Assembly (NCBI GenBank): GCA_964594635.1
Contig: CAZQMV010000002.1
Span: 124,001-188,000 of the forward strand
Direction of reading: 5' to 3'
Length of the DNA: 64,000 nucleotides
From: Berkiella sp964594635
Lineage (GTDB): Bacteria; Pseudomonadota; Gammaproteobacteria; Berkiellales; Berkiellaceae
How positions within the stretch are numbered: the first letter of the stretch is position 1; each line of letters opens with the position of its first letter. The notes below the pieces were generated by a model, which saw nothing but the letters and a program-made list of their open reading frames with translations, was not told where the DNA came from and did no database searches. This document shows positions 24,085 through 33,767 of the stretch, in pieces. Both the position numbers and the translations under genes were made by a program.

Positions 24085-26523
24085 TTAAAATAAAGATTCA
24101 CTATTCCCACCACCACTTGGGGTAATGAGATTACGCTCGCTGCCTGATGCAACCGCAGTGCGATTAGGAGAGGCATCTTGACGGAATATTTCAAAAATCG
24201 CATTAGGCTGGCCGGGTCTTGCTAATAAACCAGAGTAAGGATCAATTCTCACGGTAATAATGCCGCGTGGTTGTTCTGGTTTGGTTTCAGGCACGCCCTG
24301 AAGGGCGGCACCCATAAATTTCATCCAGATCGGAAGCGCGACTTGTGAACCATATTCTTGTAACGACTGTGGCTCATCAAACCCCACCCATGTCGAGGTG
24401 ACAATCGATTGATTAAAACCAGTGAACCAAGCATCCATTTGATTATTCGTGGTGCCGGTTTTACCTGCTATATCAGAACGATTTAATTCACGAGCACGCC
24501 TTGCTGTGCCGGTTTGAACCGCATCTTGCAAGATTGAAGTCATGATGTAAGCAGTTTGTGGAGAAATGGCGCGTGTTGCCTCTTCTTGTTTGCTATTCAC
24601 AGGTGCCTGTTTCTTCACGATTTCATCAATAACGTTTTCTTCTTCTGCCATATCCGGGTCATACTTGCTTGCTAAATCATCCACGGCAGTCAGAGGAGAT
24701 GCTTCAAAAATCACATTGCTTTGACTATCGGTGACTTTTTGAATGATATGAGGTTTTACTTTATAACCACCATTTGCAAATACCGCATAGCCGGTTGCAA
24801 TATCTAAAGGTGAAGCATTCGCGGTTCCCAAAGCAAGCGATAAGGTGCGTGGCAGGTTACGACGCTCAAAACCAAAACGTTCGATCACTTTTAGCGCTTT
24901 ACCAATACCGAGCGCTTGTAACAAACGGATCGAAACAAGGTTACGAGATTTGGTTAAGCCGACGCGCAAACGTGTTGGGCCATAAAAACGACGCGAATCA
25001 TTTTGTGGACGCCAAGCATCTTCTACGTTGGCATCACGGTACACAATAGGCGCATCATTAATCACCGAAGCTGCTGTGTAACCATTTTCTAAAGCCGCAG
25101 CATAGATAAAAGGTTTAAAATTAGAACCGGGCTGTCTTGATGATTGTGTGGCACGATTGAAATGCGACAAGCTAAAATCAAAGCCACCAATTAATGCCAA
25201 AATGGCACCATTTTTAGGATGGAGCGCAACCAGAGCCGCTTGTGCTTCGGGGAGTTGACTAAACACCCATTGGCTCCCTGAGCTAGGTTCTGCATAGATA
25301 ACATCGCCCACGGCAACCACATCAGTGGGTGATTGAGGTTCAGGTCCTAAACGTAAGCGCGAAAATTGTCGTGCCGCCCACTTCATGCTATTAAAAGGGA
25401 TCTCAATTTCTTGCTGATTTGGCAGTAAAGCTTGCACGCTATGTTCACCAACGCTCAAAATAGCAGCAGGCCAAGTGTAAAGCGTTTTAGGATAGCTTTT
25501 TAGCTGTTCAGACCAGGCGTTTTTGTCGATAGTGCCTTTGGATGAAACGGTTAATTGGCCTATCGGGCCGCGGTACCCGTGACGTTTGTCATATTCTAAT
25601 AGACCTTCTTGTACGGCATTATGAGCAAGACTTTGCAAGCGACTATCGACGGTTGTATAAGCGACATAGCCAGAGGTATAAACTTGGGGACCAAATTTTT
25701 CGACTAATTCTCTGCGGGCCATTTCCGACACATGGGGTGCATCGATATCGATGACACGGCCGTGATAACTGGCAATAACAGAGGATTCAACCGCTTGATC
25801 GTATTCTTCTTCTTTAATAAATCCATAATGCAACATCCGGCGCAACACATGAGCGCGACGCTTTAAAGCCGCATCTGGATTATTGATAGGGTTAATGGCG
25901 GATGGGGCTTGAGGCAGACCTGCCAGCATTGCCATTTGAGGGAGATTGAGCTTATCGACCGTTGTGCCGAAATAGACTTGAGCTGCTGCTTGAACGCCAT
26001 AAGCGCGTTTACCAAAGTAAATTTTATTTAAATAAAGCTCCAGGATTTTATCTTTTGAGAGCTCTTTTTCGATTTTCAGTGCAAGTAGTGCTTCATTCAG
26101 TTTTCGCCCGAAGGTCTTTTTGCGAGTCAGGAAGAAGTTTCGTGCGACTTGCATGGTAATCGTACTAGCGCCTTGCCCTTTAGAGCCACTGACTAAAAGG
26201 TGCACCGAAGCTCGAGCAATCCCTCGAATGTCGACCCCATTATGTTCATAAAAGCGGCGATCTTCAGTCGCTAAGATAGCGTTAATTAAAGTAGGGGGAA
26301 CTTCTTGAATAGAAATTGGGGTGCGGCGTTTTTCACCGTATTCACCAATCAATTTCCCATCAGCTGTATAAATTCGAAGTGGGACTTGAAGTTGGATATC
26401 TTCCAAATCATTAACTTCAGGCAATTGAGCGTTGGTGTACAATACAATGACAACCAAAGCACACAACCCGGCCATGCCGGTGCTGAGTAGCACGCGAATA
26501 AAAATGCGAAAGAAGTTTCTCAT
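24085..26523 (-). CDS. mrcA: Penicillin-binding protein 1A
   Basis: Bifunctional peptidoglycan synthase of 812 residues, anchored by one N-terminal helix (RVLLSTGMAGLCALVVIVLY). The glycosyltransferase domain has EDRRFYEHNGVDI and GASTITMQVARNFFL (about residues 75-130). The OB/linker region follows. The transpeptidase has the active-site SNFK in RQPGSNFKPF, SRN as the SxN motif and KTGTTNNQMDAWF. I chose the ATG at 26523, giving MRNFFRIFIRV. It is divergent from pilM, the standard gammaproteobacterial arrangement. Confidence 0.96.
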   Translation of the reverse strand: MRNFFRIFIRVLLSTGMAGLCALVVIVLYTNAQLPEVNDLEDIQLQVPLRIYTADGKLIGEYGEKRRTPISIQEVPPTLINAILATEDRRFYEHNGVDIRGIARASVHLLVSGSKGQGASTITMQVARNFFLTRKKTFGRKLNEALLALKIEKELSKDKILELYLNKIYFGKRAYGVQAAAQVYFGTTVDKLNLPQMAMLAGLPQAPSAINPINNPDAALKRRAHVLRRMLHYGFIKEEEYDQAVESSVIASYHGRVIDIDAPHVSEMARRELVEKFGPQVYTSGYVAYTTVDSRLQSLAHNAVQEGLLEYDKRHGYRGPIGQLTVSSKGTIDKNAWSEQLKSYPKTLYTWPAAILSVGEHSVQALLPNQQEIEIPFNSMKWAARQFSRLRLGPEPQSPTDVVAVGDVIYAEPSSGSQWVFSQLPEAQAALVALHPKNGAILALIGGFDFSLSHFNRATQSSRQPGSNFKPFIYAAALENGYTAASVINDAPIVYRDANVEDAWRPQNDSRRFYGPTRLRVGLTKSRNLVSIRLLQALGIGKALKVIERFGFERRNLPRTLSLALGTANASPLDIATGYAVFANGGYKVKPHIIQKVTDSQSNVIFEASPLTAVDDLASKYDPDMAEEENVIDEIVKKQAPVNSKQEEATRAISPQTAYIMTSILQDAVQTGTARRARELNRSDIAGKTGTTNNQMDAWFTGFNQSIVTSTWVGFDEPQSLQEYGSQVALPIWMKFMGAALQGVPETKPEQPRGIITVRIDPYSGLLARPGQPNAIFEIFRQDASPNRTAVASGSERNLITPSGGGNSESLF

Positions 26524-26800
26524 AGCTTGAGTATAACAAAATGTCATAATACAGATGGAAGGTTATTTATCTAAAGTGTAAAAAAATTTGCGAGATAGCG
26601 TGTAGCAGCTAGTATTGAAATGAGAATTATGAATTTTGTTATTATAAGAACTGAATTTTAGCACTTAAGAACATGTAGTTAGTTAATAAGATTATTAATT
26701 TTGCTGTTGGCTGCATAATCTTTGCACTAAAATAGTAAAGTCTCTAGGTTGCGGCGCAGCCAAAAAAAGGTTACACAGACCAAGACTCGTTAAAAAAATC

Positions 26801-26817
26801 TGGCTCATGATGAGCCA
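26801..26817. promoter_or_regulatory. Perfect palindrome upstream of pilM
   Basis: TGGCTCAT, one central G, ATGAGCCA: a 17-base perfect inverted repeat 42 bases before the pilM start. It may be an operator or an mRNA hairpin. The rest of the 336-base mrcA-pilM gap (26524-26859) is A+T-rich; I see no gene in it and cannot place a confident promoter. Confidence 0.4.
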
Positions 26818-26859
26818 CAAAGTGTGAAATAGCCTCCAATGAGGACAAGGGAAGGAATC

Positions 26860-27930
26860 GTGGAGCTCGCAATTTTTCAACGTAAACCTCCAACTATCAT
26901 CGGCGTCGATATTAGCTCGGCCTCGGTTAAGTTGCTTGAGCTCAGTTTCGGTCCACAAGGGTATCGCGTCGAAAGCTATGCGGTTGAAAATTTACCCGCT
27001 GATGCGATGCAAGAAAAAGAGATCAAAGATGTCGAAGCAGTGGGGCTTGCGATTGAACGAGTCGTAAAACGTTCACGAACCCGTTCAAAATATGGTGCCG
27101 TTGCGATTAACGGTTCAGGCGTCATTGCAAAAGTAATCCAGATGAATAATGGATTAACCGAAGCAGAACTCGAAACACAGATTAAATTAGAAGCAGAGCG
27201 CTATATTCCTTATCCTTTACAGGAAGTGAATATTGATTTTCAAGTGCTTGGCCCTTCAACAAAAAGCCCAGAATTAGTTGATGTCTTATTAGCCGCTTCC
27301 CGCACCGAAACCATCGACACACTGGTCGAAGTATTAAGCATGGGGGGGATCTCTGCAAAAGTGGTTGAAATAGAAGCGTATGCCATTGAGCGTGCGTTTA
27401 GTTTGATCGCCGATCAAGTCCCAAGTGAAGGTGAGCATCAAACCATTGCGGTTGTGGATGTGGGCTCAACTATCACCACTTTCAGCGTTTTGCACGATAA
27501 AGCAACGGTTTATAATCGTGAGCAAATCTTTGGTGGTAAACAATTAACTGAAGAAATCCAAAGACGTTACGGATTAACTTTTGAAGAAGCCGGTGTTGCT
27601 AAAAAGCAAGGCGGTTTACCAGATGATTACACCCTAGAAGTGCTAGAGCCCTTTAAAGATGCGGTGGTTCAGCAAATAGGTCGATCGCTTCAATTTTTCT
27701 TCTCATCAAGTCAATTTTCAGAAGTCGATCATATTGTCTTGGCAGGCGGAACCTCTTCATTACCCGGCCTTGTAGAGCGGGTTGAAGAAAAACTGGGCAT
27801 TCCTGCAACGGTTGCCAATCCTTTTGCAAAAATGTCGATTGCACCGAGGGTGAGTGTTCCCGCGATTCATGCTGATGCACCGTCATTAATGATTTGTTGC
27901 GGCCTCGCGATGCGGAGCTTTATGCAATGA
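26860..27930 (+). CDS. pilM: Type IV pilus inner-membrane platform protein PilM
   Basis: Actin-like cytoplasmic protein of 356 residues that anchors the PilNO complex. It has IIGVDISSASVKLLELS (about residues 13-29), the ATP-binding VVDVGSTITTFSV and LAGGTSSLPGL. I prefer the GTG at 26860 because AAGGAATC lies just ahead and the chain then begins VELAIFQRK like other PilM proteins; an upstream ATG at 26839 has no ribosome binding site. It overlaps pilN by four bases. Confidence 0.93.
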   Translation: MELAIFQRKPPTIIGVDISSASVKLLELSFGPQGYRVESYAVENLPADAMQEKEIKDVEAVGLAIERVVKRSRTRSKYGAVAINGSGVIAKVIQMNNGLTEAELETQIKLEAERYIPYPLQEVNIDFQVLGPSTKSPELVDVLLAASRTETIDTLVEVLSMGGISAKVVEIEAYAIERAFSLIADQVPSEGEHQTIAVVDVGSTITTFSVLHDKATVYNREQIFGGKQLTEEIQRRYGLTFEEAGVAKKQGGLPDDYTLEVLEPFKDAVVQQIGRSLQFFFSSSQFSEVDHIVLAGGTSSLPGLVERVEEKLGIPATVANPFAKMSIAPRVSVPAIHADAPSLMICCGLAMRSFMQ

Positions 27931-28598
27931 CCATTAACATTAATCTATTACCCTGGCGAGCAGAGCGCAAAGAATTACTCAAAAAAGAATTTTTAACCAT
28001 GCTGGTTTTTGGCATTGTTGTGTCATGTGGTTTGGTTTTAATCATGCATATGACCGTGGTACGACAAATTGCTGGGCAAAATGATAACAACACCTATTTA
28101 AAGAATGAAATTAATCAGCTCGATGATCAAATTGCACAGATCCAAAGTTTAGAGAAAGAAAAGCAACAACTCTTAGCCAAAATGGAAGTCATTCAGCAAT
28201 TACAAGCCAGTCGCCCCGAAGTTGTCAGGCTGTTTGATGCGATTGTTCGCATTATTCCCCCGGGTCTCTTTCTAACCAATTTATCACGTACGGGCAACCA
28301 TATATTGATCGATGGCAAAGCAGAATCAAACACCCGCGTTTCAACTTTTATGCGCAATATTGAAGCATCGGGACTATTTAAAACACCAGATTTAACATTG
28401 ATACAAGCAGATGATATGAAGGGTGATGGTAAAGTTGCTCAACGACCTATTGATCGGTTGATTGGTTTTAATTTAAAGGCAGATGAAGTGGTTAGCTTTC
28501 CGAGCGTTGCGCAAAAAGCAGCAACAGCTGCTATACCAGACGTGCCGCCACCAGCTGCTGTTCCTAGTCCAACGCCAACGAGTACGACGACAAAATGA
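27927..28598 (+). CDS. pilN: Type IV pilus assembly protein PilN
   Basis: Inner-membrane protein of 223 residues. The start MTININLLPWRAERKEL is the conserved cytoplasmic segment that docks on PilM. One membrane helix follows (about residues 25-45), then a periplasmic coiled coil (DDQIAQIQSLEKEKQQLL) and a ferredoxin-like domain. A Pro/Thr-rich tail closes the chain. The ATG overlaps the pilM stop (ATGA) and its own stop overlaps pilO in the same way. Confidence 0.95.
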   Translation: MTININLLPWRAERKELLKKEFLTMLVFGIVVSCGLVLIMHMTVVRQIAGQNDNNTYLKNEINQLDDQIAQIQSLEKEKQQLLAKMEVIQQLQASRPEVVRLFDAIVRIIPPGLFLTNLSRTGNHILIDGKAESNTRVSTFMRNIEASGLFKTPDLTLIQADDMKGDGKVAQRPIDRLIGFNLKADEVVSFPSVAQKAATAAIPDVPPPAAVPSPTPTSTTTK

Positions 28599-29215
28599 AC
28601 GTTAATTTAAATGAATTAGATTTAAATGATGTAGGTGTTTGGCCCTTACCGGTCAAGATAGTCACTATTGGTGTGATTAGTTTGATGATTCTGTTTTTGG
28701 GTTACTGGACAGACACTAAAAAACAATTGTCTTATTTAGACAAAGCAGAAGAAGAAGAATTAACATTGCGAACAACATTTGAAGAAAAACAACACAAAGC
28801 TGCCAATTTAGATGCTTATAAAGAACAAATGTCCAATATGAAAGCATCCTTTGGCGCACTCTTGCGGCAATTGCCGGAAAAAACAGAGGTGCCGGGTTTA
28901 ATTGAAGACATATCGCATCAGGGATTAGCAGCGGGTTTAGAATTTCGTTCAATACGATTGCTGCCGGAAAAAGAAATCGACTTTTATGTTGAATTACCCA
29001 TCGAGATTTCGGTTGTTGGCACTTACCATCAGTTTGGTGAATTTGTCAGCAATGTGGCCGCTTTGCCGCGCATTGTGACTTTGCATGACTTTATGATTCA
29101 CCCGGTATCACCTGATTCAACTGGGGATAACTTAGTGATGAATATTACGGCTAAAACTTATCGATATACAGCGGATGATCGCGAAAATGCGACTAAAGAA
29201 AATGCGCCAAAATAA
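28595..29215 (+). CDS. pilO: Type IV pilus assembly protein PilO
   Basis: Inner-membrane partner of PilN, 206 residues. It has a short cytoplasmic part ending VWPLPVKI, one membrane helix (TIGVISLMILFLGYW), a coiled coil, and a periplasmic domain containing LPEKTEVPGLIEDIS (typical of PilO). The heterodimer with PilN aligns the pilus motor with the secretin through PilP. It overlaps pilN by four bases and the likely start of pilP by about 14. Confidence 0.94.
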   Translation: MNVNLNELDLNDVGVWPLPVKIVTIGVISLMILFLGYWTDTKKQLSYLDKAEEEELTLRTTFEEKQHKAANLDAYKEQMSNMKASFGALLRQLPEKTEVPGLIEDISHQGLAAGLEFRSIRLLPEKEIDFYVELPIEISVVGTYHQFGEFVSNVAALPRIVTLHDFMIHPVSPDSTGDNLVMNITAKTYRYTADDRENATKENAPK

Positions 29216-29783
29216 GGCCCGTAGCGCTATTTGGGGGGCTGTTTTGCTCAGTTTGTTACTGTCAGGTTGCAGTAGCAGCGAGAGACGTGCTGAATTAGAA
29301 TCCTATGTAAAGCGTATTAAAAGTCGAACGATTAAAGAAATTGAGCCGCTTCCTGAAATTAAGCCATATGAGATATTTACGTATTCAGCAGCGAATATAC
29401 ATAGCCCGTTTGTACCGACGATGATGCAAGAAGTAGCTAAAAAAGTGGTTGTGGAAAATGGGATCCAGCCGGACATGAATCGTCGCAAAGAAGCGCTTGA
29501 GAATTATCCGCTAGATTCCTTACGCATGGTAGGAACGTTAGAAAAAAGTTCAAAAAAATGGGTGCTAGTCGTTGATCCGACGGGAACTGTATTTCGGATC
29601 ACGAAAGGGAATTACATTGGTCAAAATCATGGCCATATTGATGGTATTTCTGATGAAAAAGTGATGGTAACTGAAATTATACCGGACCCACTGGGCGGAT
29701 GGCGTGAACGAAAAGCATCAATTAGTCTGGTCGACACACTGAGCAAAACAAAACAGAATCAACATTCACAAGAAAAAAAGTGA
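29202..29783 (+). CDS. pilP: Type IV pilus lipoprotein PilP
   Basis: Periplasmic lipoprotein that links PilNO with the PilQ secretin. The start at ATG 29202 gives 193 residues beginning MRQNKARSAIWGAVLLSLLL with a lipobox LSGC; in-frame ATGs at 29187 and 29175 are alternatives, and none has a good ribosome binding site, so translation is probably coupled to pilO. The mature part has SPFVPTM and the C-terminal beta domain (LDSLRMVGTLEKSSKKWVLV ... RITKGNYIGQNHG), which is the PilP signature. Confidence 0.92.
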   Translation: MRQNKARSAIWGAVLLSLLLSGCSSSERRAELESYVKRIKSRTIKEIEPLPEIKPYEIFTYSAANIHSPFVPTMMQEVAKKVVVENGIQPDMNRRKEALENYPLDSLRMVGTLEKSSKKWVLVVDPTGTVFRITKGNYIGQNHGHIDGISDEKVMVTEIIPDPLGGWRERKASISLVDTLSKTKQNQHSQEKK

Positions 29784-29802
29784 TGAAAGATTGGAGTAAG
29801 CA

Positions 29803-31908
29803 ATGGTAAAGATAACAAAAACATGCTTGATAACACTGATGATGTTATTTTCGCCAATTGTTTTTGCTGCAAGCTCGATTAGAGATCTGCAAGTGGTCGC
29901 AGTCGATGGTAATAGAATTTGTATCAAACTGACATTTGATGGCAAAGTGACCGCACCTAAAAGCTTTGCTACCGAGAATCCTGCGCGAGTGGTATTAGAT
30001 TTTCAAGGCGCAAAAAACGGCTTGTCGCGTGAAATGTCACGAGCAGATTTAAATACGGGTATGGTGAAAAGAGTTGCTGTTGTTGAAGCCAACGAAAGAA
30101 CGCGTGTCGTTATTGATTTAAAAGAATCCGTTCCATTTGACGTTAAAATGGAAGGCAATGAAGCGATTGTATTGATGGGTGGTGGTTTACCTCCATCGCA
30201 ATCTGCCTCTGATCCATTCCATGGTCAAGTTTATACGATGCAAGACACTGAAGCACCGCAAGTCAATTGCAGTAAGTTTGCCATAAAAGGTCTTGACTTT
30301 CATCGCGGAAAAGATGGCGAAGGGCGCATTGTGGTGGATTTAAATCACACCAATATCCCAATCGATTTAAAAGAAGAAGGTCAACGAATACGCATTCGTT
30401 TCTCGGGCGCTTCTTTGCCAAGGGATCTACAAAACAAATTAGATGTAACCGATTTTGGAACACCGGTCAGCTCAATTAACACCATTCAAAAAGGTGATGA
30501 TATTGAAATGACCATTCAAATGAGTAGCTTTTTTGAAAATATTGCCTATCAAGCAGATAAACGCTTTACTGTCGAAGTGAAGCCTCTGACCAAAGATGAA
30601 AAGGAACGTCTTCAAGCCAAAAATTTTAAGTACACGGGCGAGAGATTATCACTCAACTTTCAAGACATTGAAGTCAGAGCAGTTTTGCAGTTGATTGCTG
30701 ATTTTACGGGATTAAACTTAGTAACCAGCGATTCTGTTACCGGCAATGTGACTTTGCGGTTGCGCAATGTACCCTGGGACGAAGCGCTAGACATTATTTT
30801 GAAAACCAAAGGGCTTGGTAAGCGCAAAGTTGGTAATGTACTGATGATTGGCCCAAGTGAAGAAATTGCAACAAGAGAGAAATTAGAGTTGCAATCTTCG
30901 CAGCAGGTCGAAGATCTTTCGCCCTTGCGTTCTGAATACATGCAGGTTAATTACGCCAAAGCGACAGAGCTGGCAGCATTATTGAAAACAGATAAAAATT
31001 CCATGTTATCTTCTCGTGGCACAGTCTCTGTTGATGAGCGAACCAATACGTTATTGGTGCAAGATACGGCTAATAAGATTGAAGAGATCCGTTCACTCAT
31101 TCACCGGCTTGATGTCCCAGTTCGCCAGGTTTTAATTGAATCGCGATTGGTATTTGCCAATGACGATTTTGAAGATGCCTTGGGCGTTAGATTTAGTTCT
31201 GCTGCTAAATTTAGACCAGGCAATGAACCTGTGGTAGGGTTTTCGGGTAATACGATTGCCGCAGATGCGATTGCTCAAGGAGCAACACCTGCTTCGCAAC
31301 CTTTAGCTGACAGACTGAACGTTAACTTACCAGCCACGTTACCCAGTGGTGCAGCAGGTCTTGCTCAATTTGGTCTAGCTATCGCAAGACTGCCTGGTGG
31401 AACCATTTTAGATCTAGAGCTGATGGCATTAGAAAATGAAGGGCTTGGGAAAATCGTGGCAAGCCCACGTTTAGTGACCTCGAATCAACAGCAAGCTTAT
31501 ATTGAGTCGGGTGAAGAAATTCCTTATCAAGAAGCGTCTTCTAGCGGTGCAACCGCTATTGCATTCAAAAAGGCGGTGCTGCGGCTTGAAGTGACCCCGC
31601 AGATCACGCCAGATGATCATATCATCCTAGATTTAAAGGTTAACCAAGATTCAAGAGGGGTGGTAACCGCTGGGGTGCCAGCCATTAACACCAGAGAAAT
31701 CCATACCAAAGTGCTGGTTGCCAATGGTGAAACGGTGGTCTTAGGGGGAATTTACCAACAGCAAAAGAATCAAACCAAGACTCAGGTGCCTTATTTAGGA
31801 AAAATACCGGTTTTTGGGTGGTTGTTTAGGAATGAAACGAATAGTGATCAGCGTAACGAATTACTTATCTTTGTAACGCCTAAGATCATTCAAGATGGGA
31901 TGTCGTAG
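29803..31908 (+). CDS. pilQ: Type IV pilus secretin PilQ
   Basis: Outer-membrane secretin of 701 residues through which the pilus passes. It starts with a signal peptide (KTCLITLMMLFSPIVFA), followed by two AMIN-type beta domains that bind peptidoglycan (about residues 25-105 and 150-255), an N0/STN domain (LNFQDIEVRAVLQLIADFTG), an N1 domain and the C-terminal secretin barrel (GTILDLELMALENEG ... VPYLGKIPVFGWLFRN). GGAG precedes the start. It ends the pilMNOPQ operon; aroK follows after 184 bases. Confidence 0.96.
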   Translation: MVKITKTCLITLMMLFSPIVFAASSIRDLQVVAVDGNRICIKLTFDGKVTAPKSFATENPARVVLDFQGAKNGLSREMSRADLNTGMVKRVAVVEANERTRVVIDLKESVPFDVKMEGNEAIVLMGGGLPPSQSASDPFHGQVYTMQDTEAPQVNCSKFAIKGLDFHRGKDGEGRIVVDLNHTNIPIDLKEEGQRIRIRFSGASLPRDLQNKLDVTDFGTPVSSINTIQKGDDIEMTIQMSSFFENIAYQADKRFTVEVKPLTKDEKERLQAKNFKYTGERLSLNFQDIEVRAVLQLIADFTGLNLVTSDSVTGNVTLRLRNVPWDEALDIILKTKGLGKRKVGNVLMIGPSEEIATREKLELQSSQQVEDLSPLRSEYMQVNYAKATELAALLKTDKNSMLSSRGTVSVDERTNTLLVQDTANKIEEIRSLIHRLDVPVRQVLIESRLVFANDDFEDALGVRFSSAAKFRPGNEPVVGFSGNTIAADAIAQGATPASQPLADRLNVNLPATLPSGAAGLAQFGLAIARLPGGTILDLELMALENEGLGKIVASPRLVTSNQQQAYIESGEEIPYQEASSSGATAIAFKKAVLRLEVTPQITPDDHIILDLKVNQDSRGVVTAGVPAINTREIHTKVLVANGETVVLGGIYQQQKNQTKTQVPYLGKIPVFGWLFRNETNSDQRNELLIFVTPKIIQDGMS

Positions 31909-32092
31909 TCTTCCCTCGATTCGGGTCGTCTTCCAATGGTATACTCATGACCCAGTCAAGGTTGAGTAATGTAAGTTTGTAACCTTGCTATTTAGAATTC
32001 GCTACTGCTTAAAAGTTAAATCTCTTGCTTTCGTTGACGAGTTTCTATCAGTTGATAGCAATGGTTAATGTAAGTTGAATCAAGTTGGAAAA

Positions 32093-32617
32093 ATGAAACG
32101 ATCAGTGAATCTATTTTTAGTTGGCCCTATGGGGGCTGGAAAAAGCACGATTGGTAAACAACTGGCAAAAGAGTTAAAGCTAGAGTTCTATGACGCGGAT
32201 CAAGAAATCGAAGCACGCACTGGCGCAGATATCGCCTGGATCTTCGATGTTGAGGGAGAAGAGGGATTTCGCAAAAGGGAAGCACATGTCATCGATGAAC
32301 TTAGCCAACTACAAGGGATTGTTTTAGCCACAGGTGGTGGGGCCGTACTCAATGCTGATAATCGTAATCGTTTAGCCGCGAGAGGTACCGTGGTCTATTT
32401 GTTTACGACAGTTGAACAACAAATGAGGCGTACAGCGCGTGATAAGCGTCGCCCATTGCTGATTACCGAAACACCAGAATCAACCCTTAGGGAGTTGATG
32501 GCTTTTCGTGATCCGCTTTACCGAGAAGTTGCCGATGTTGTTGTGAATACCGATGGCCGCACGGTGCGTTCAGTCGCTGCCGAAGTGGTCAAAATGTTAG
32601 AGCGCGACCAATTGTAG
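32093..32617 (+). CDS. aroK: Shikimate kinase
   Basis: Phosphorylates shikimate with ATP in aromatic amino-acid synthesis. The 174-residue protein starts MKRSVNLFLVGPMGAGKST at ATG 32093, with TTGGAAAA just before it. It has the P-loop GPMGAGKST, the shikimate-binding DADQEIE and ATGGGAVL, and the lid DKRRPLL. aroB follows after 34 bases, the standard pairing. Confidence 0.95.
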   Translation: MKRSVNLFLVGPMGAGKSTIGKQLAKELKLEFYDADQEIEARTGADIAWIFDVEGEEGFRKREAHVIDELSQLQGIVLATGGGAVLNADNRNRLAARGTVVYLFTTVEQQMRRTARDKRRPLLITETPESTLRELMAFRDPLYREVADVVVNTDGRTVRSVAAEVVKMLERDQL

Positions 32618-32651
32618 TACCAGTGGTGCTATGAAGACTACGGGAAAAGCG

Positions 32652-33746
32652 ATGAGTGAGCCTATTTGGGTCAATGTGCAAGGTGGCGCTTATCCTATTT
32701 TTGTAGGACATGACTTATTTGCTCATCCGCAGCTTTTTCAGCAACGCCTCCAAAGCGCCGTTTGCGTTATCAGCCATCCTGAGATTGCCGCCCATTATTT
32801 TCCCAAGGTAGAGAAAGCGCTAGTGCAAGCTGGCGCTAACAAAATCACCACCTTTCTTATCCCTTCAGGGGACCAACACAAAACGTTGAGCTTTGCAGAG
32901 AAAATTTGGACTTACCTTTTAACCCAACACTATCACCGTGATACTTCATTAATTGCTTTGGGCGGAGGCATGATAGGGGATTTGGTGGGCTATAGCGCAG
33001 CTTGCTATATGCGCGGTGTGGATGTGATCCAGTGTCCGACATCCCTTTTGGCTCAAGTAGATGCAGCGATTGGTGGCAAAACAGCTGTGAATCACCCTCT
33101 TTGCAAAAATGCCATTGGGCATTATCATCAGCCTAAGCTGGTGCTGGCTGATGTCAGTACACTTGCCACTTTGCCGGAGCGAGAGTTTATTGCTGGATTG
33201 GCTGAACTCATTAAATATGGCGTGACTTTAGAGCCGGCACTATTTGAGTGGTTAGAAGCACATCTTGATCAACTCCTGGCAAGGGACCTAGCGGCTTTGG
33301 AATATGCAGTCCGAGCGGCATGTCAGATCAAAGCGAGAGTGGTTTCTCAAGATGAAAAAGAAGCAGGTTTAAGGCTTGTGCTGAATTTTGGTCACACGGT
33401 TGCCCATGCCATTGAAAATATTTATCACTATGAAAAATATTTGCATGGAGAAGCCGTTGCGATGGGAATGATCGTTGCAATGCGTTTATCCTTAGAGATG
33501 GGATTAGCGCATGCAAATTTGTTAGATAGATTAATTTCTATACTAACAAAAGCAGGATTACCCACATCTTTGCCAGATGGGATTACGGCAGAGGCAATAT
33601 TAGCTAAAATACAACTAGATAAGAAACATTCGCTAGGAAAAATCCGGTGGGTGTTGGTTCTGTCGTTAGGTCAAACGCAGATAAGCGAAGAAGTTCCTAT
33701 TACCACTTTACGTCAGGTATTAATGACAAGTGGTGCGACTTTGTAA
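32652..33746 (+). CDS. aroB: 3-dehydroquinate synthase
   Basis: Converts DAHP to 3-dehydroquinate, the second step of the shikimate pathway, using NAD+ and a metal. The protein has 364 residues from the ATG at 32652 (MSEPIWVNVQGGAYPIFV), which has GGGAA upstream; an in-frame ATG at 32631 would add seven residues. Motifs include LGGGMIGDLVGYSAACYMRG (NAD binding), the metal ligands in ELIKYG, LNFGHTVAHAIE and HGEAVAMGM. It is cotranscribed with aroK and probably damX. Confidence 0.95.
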   Translation: MSEPIWVNVQGGAYPIFVGHDLFAHPQLFQQRLQSAVCVISHPEIAAHYFPKVEKALVQAGANKITTFLIPSGDQHKTLSFAEKIWTYLLTQHYHRDTSLIALGGGMIGDLVGYSAACYMRGVDVIQCPTSLLAQVDAAIGGKTAVNHPLCKNAIGHYHQPKLVLADVSTLATLPEREFIAGLAELIKYGVTLEPALFEWLEAHLDQLLARDLAALEYAVRAACQIKARVVSQDEKEAGLRLVLNFGHTVAHAIENIYHYEKYLHGEAVAMGMIVAMRLSLEMGLAHANLLDRLISILTKAGLPTSLPDGITAEAILAKIQLDKKHSLGKIRWVLVLSLGQTQISEEVPITTLRQVLMTSGATL

Positions 33747-33767
33747 AAAATGAGGTAAGGATACCGT

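Noticed and set aside
26695..26958. Minus-strand frame of 87 codons overlapping the pilM start
   Set aside because: It overlaps the pilM coding start on the other strand and has no recognisable sequence.
32034..32062. Promoter TTGACG upstream of aroK
   Set aside because: No acceptable -10 hexamer lies at 16-18 bases.
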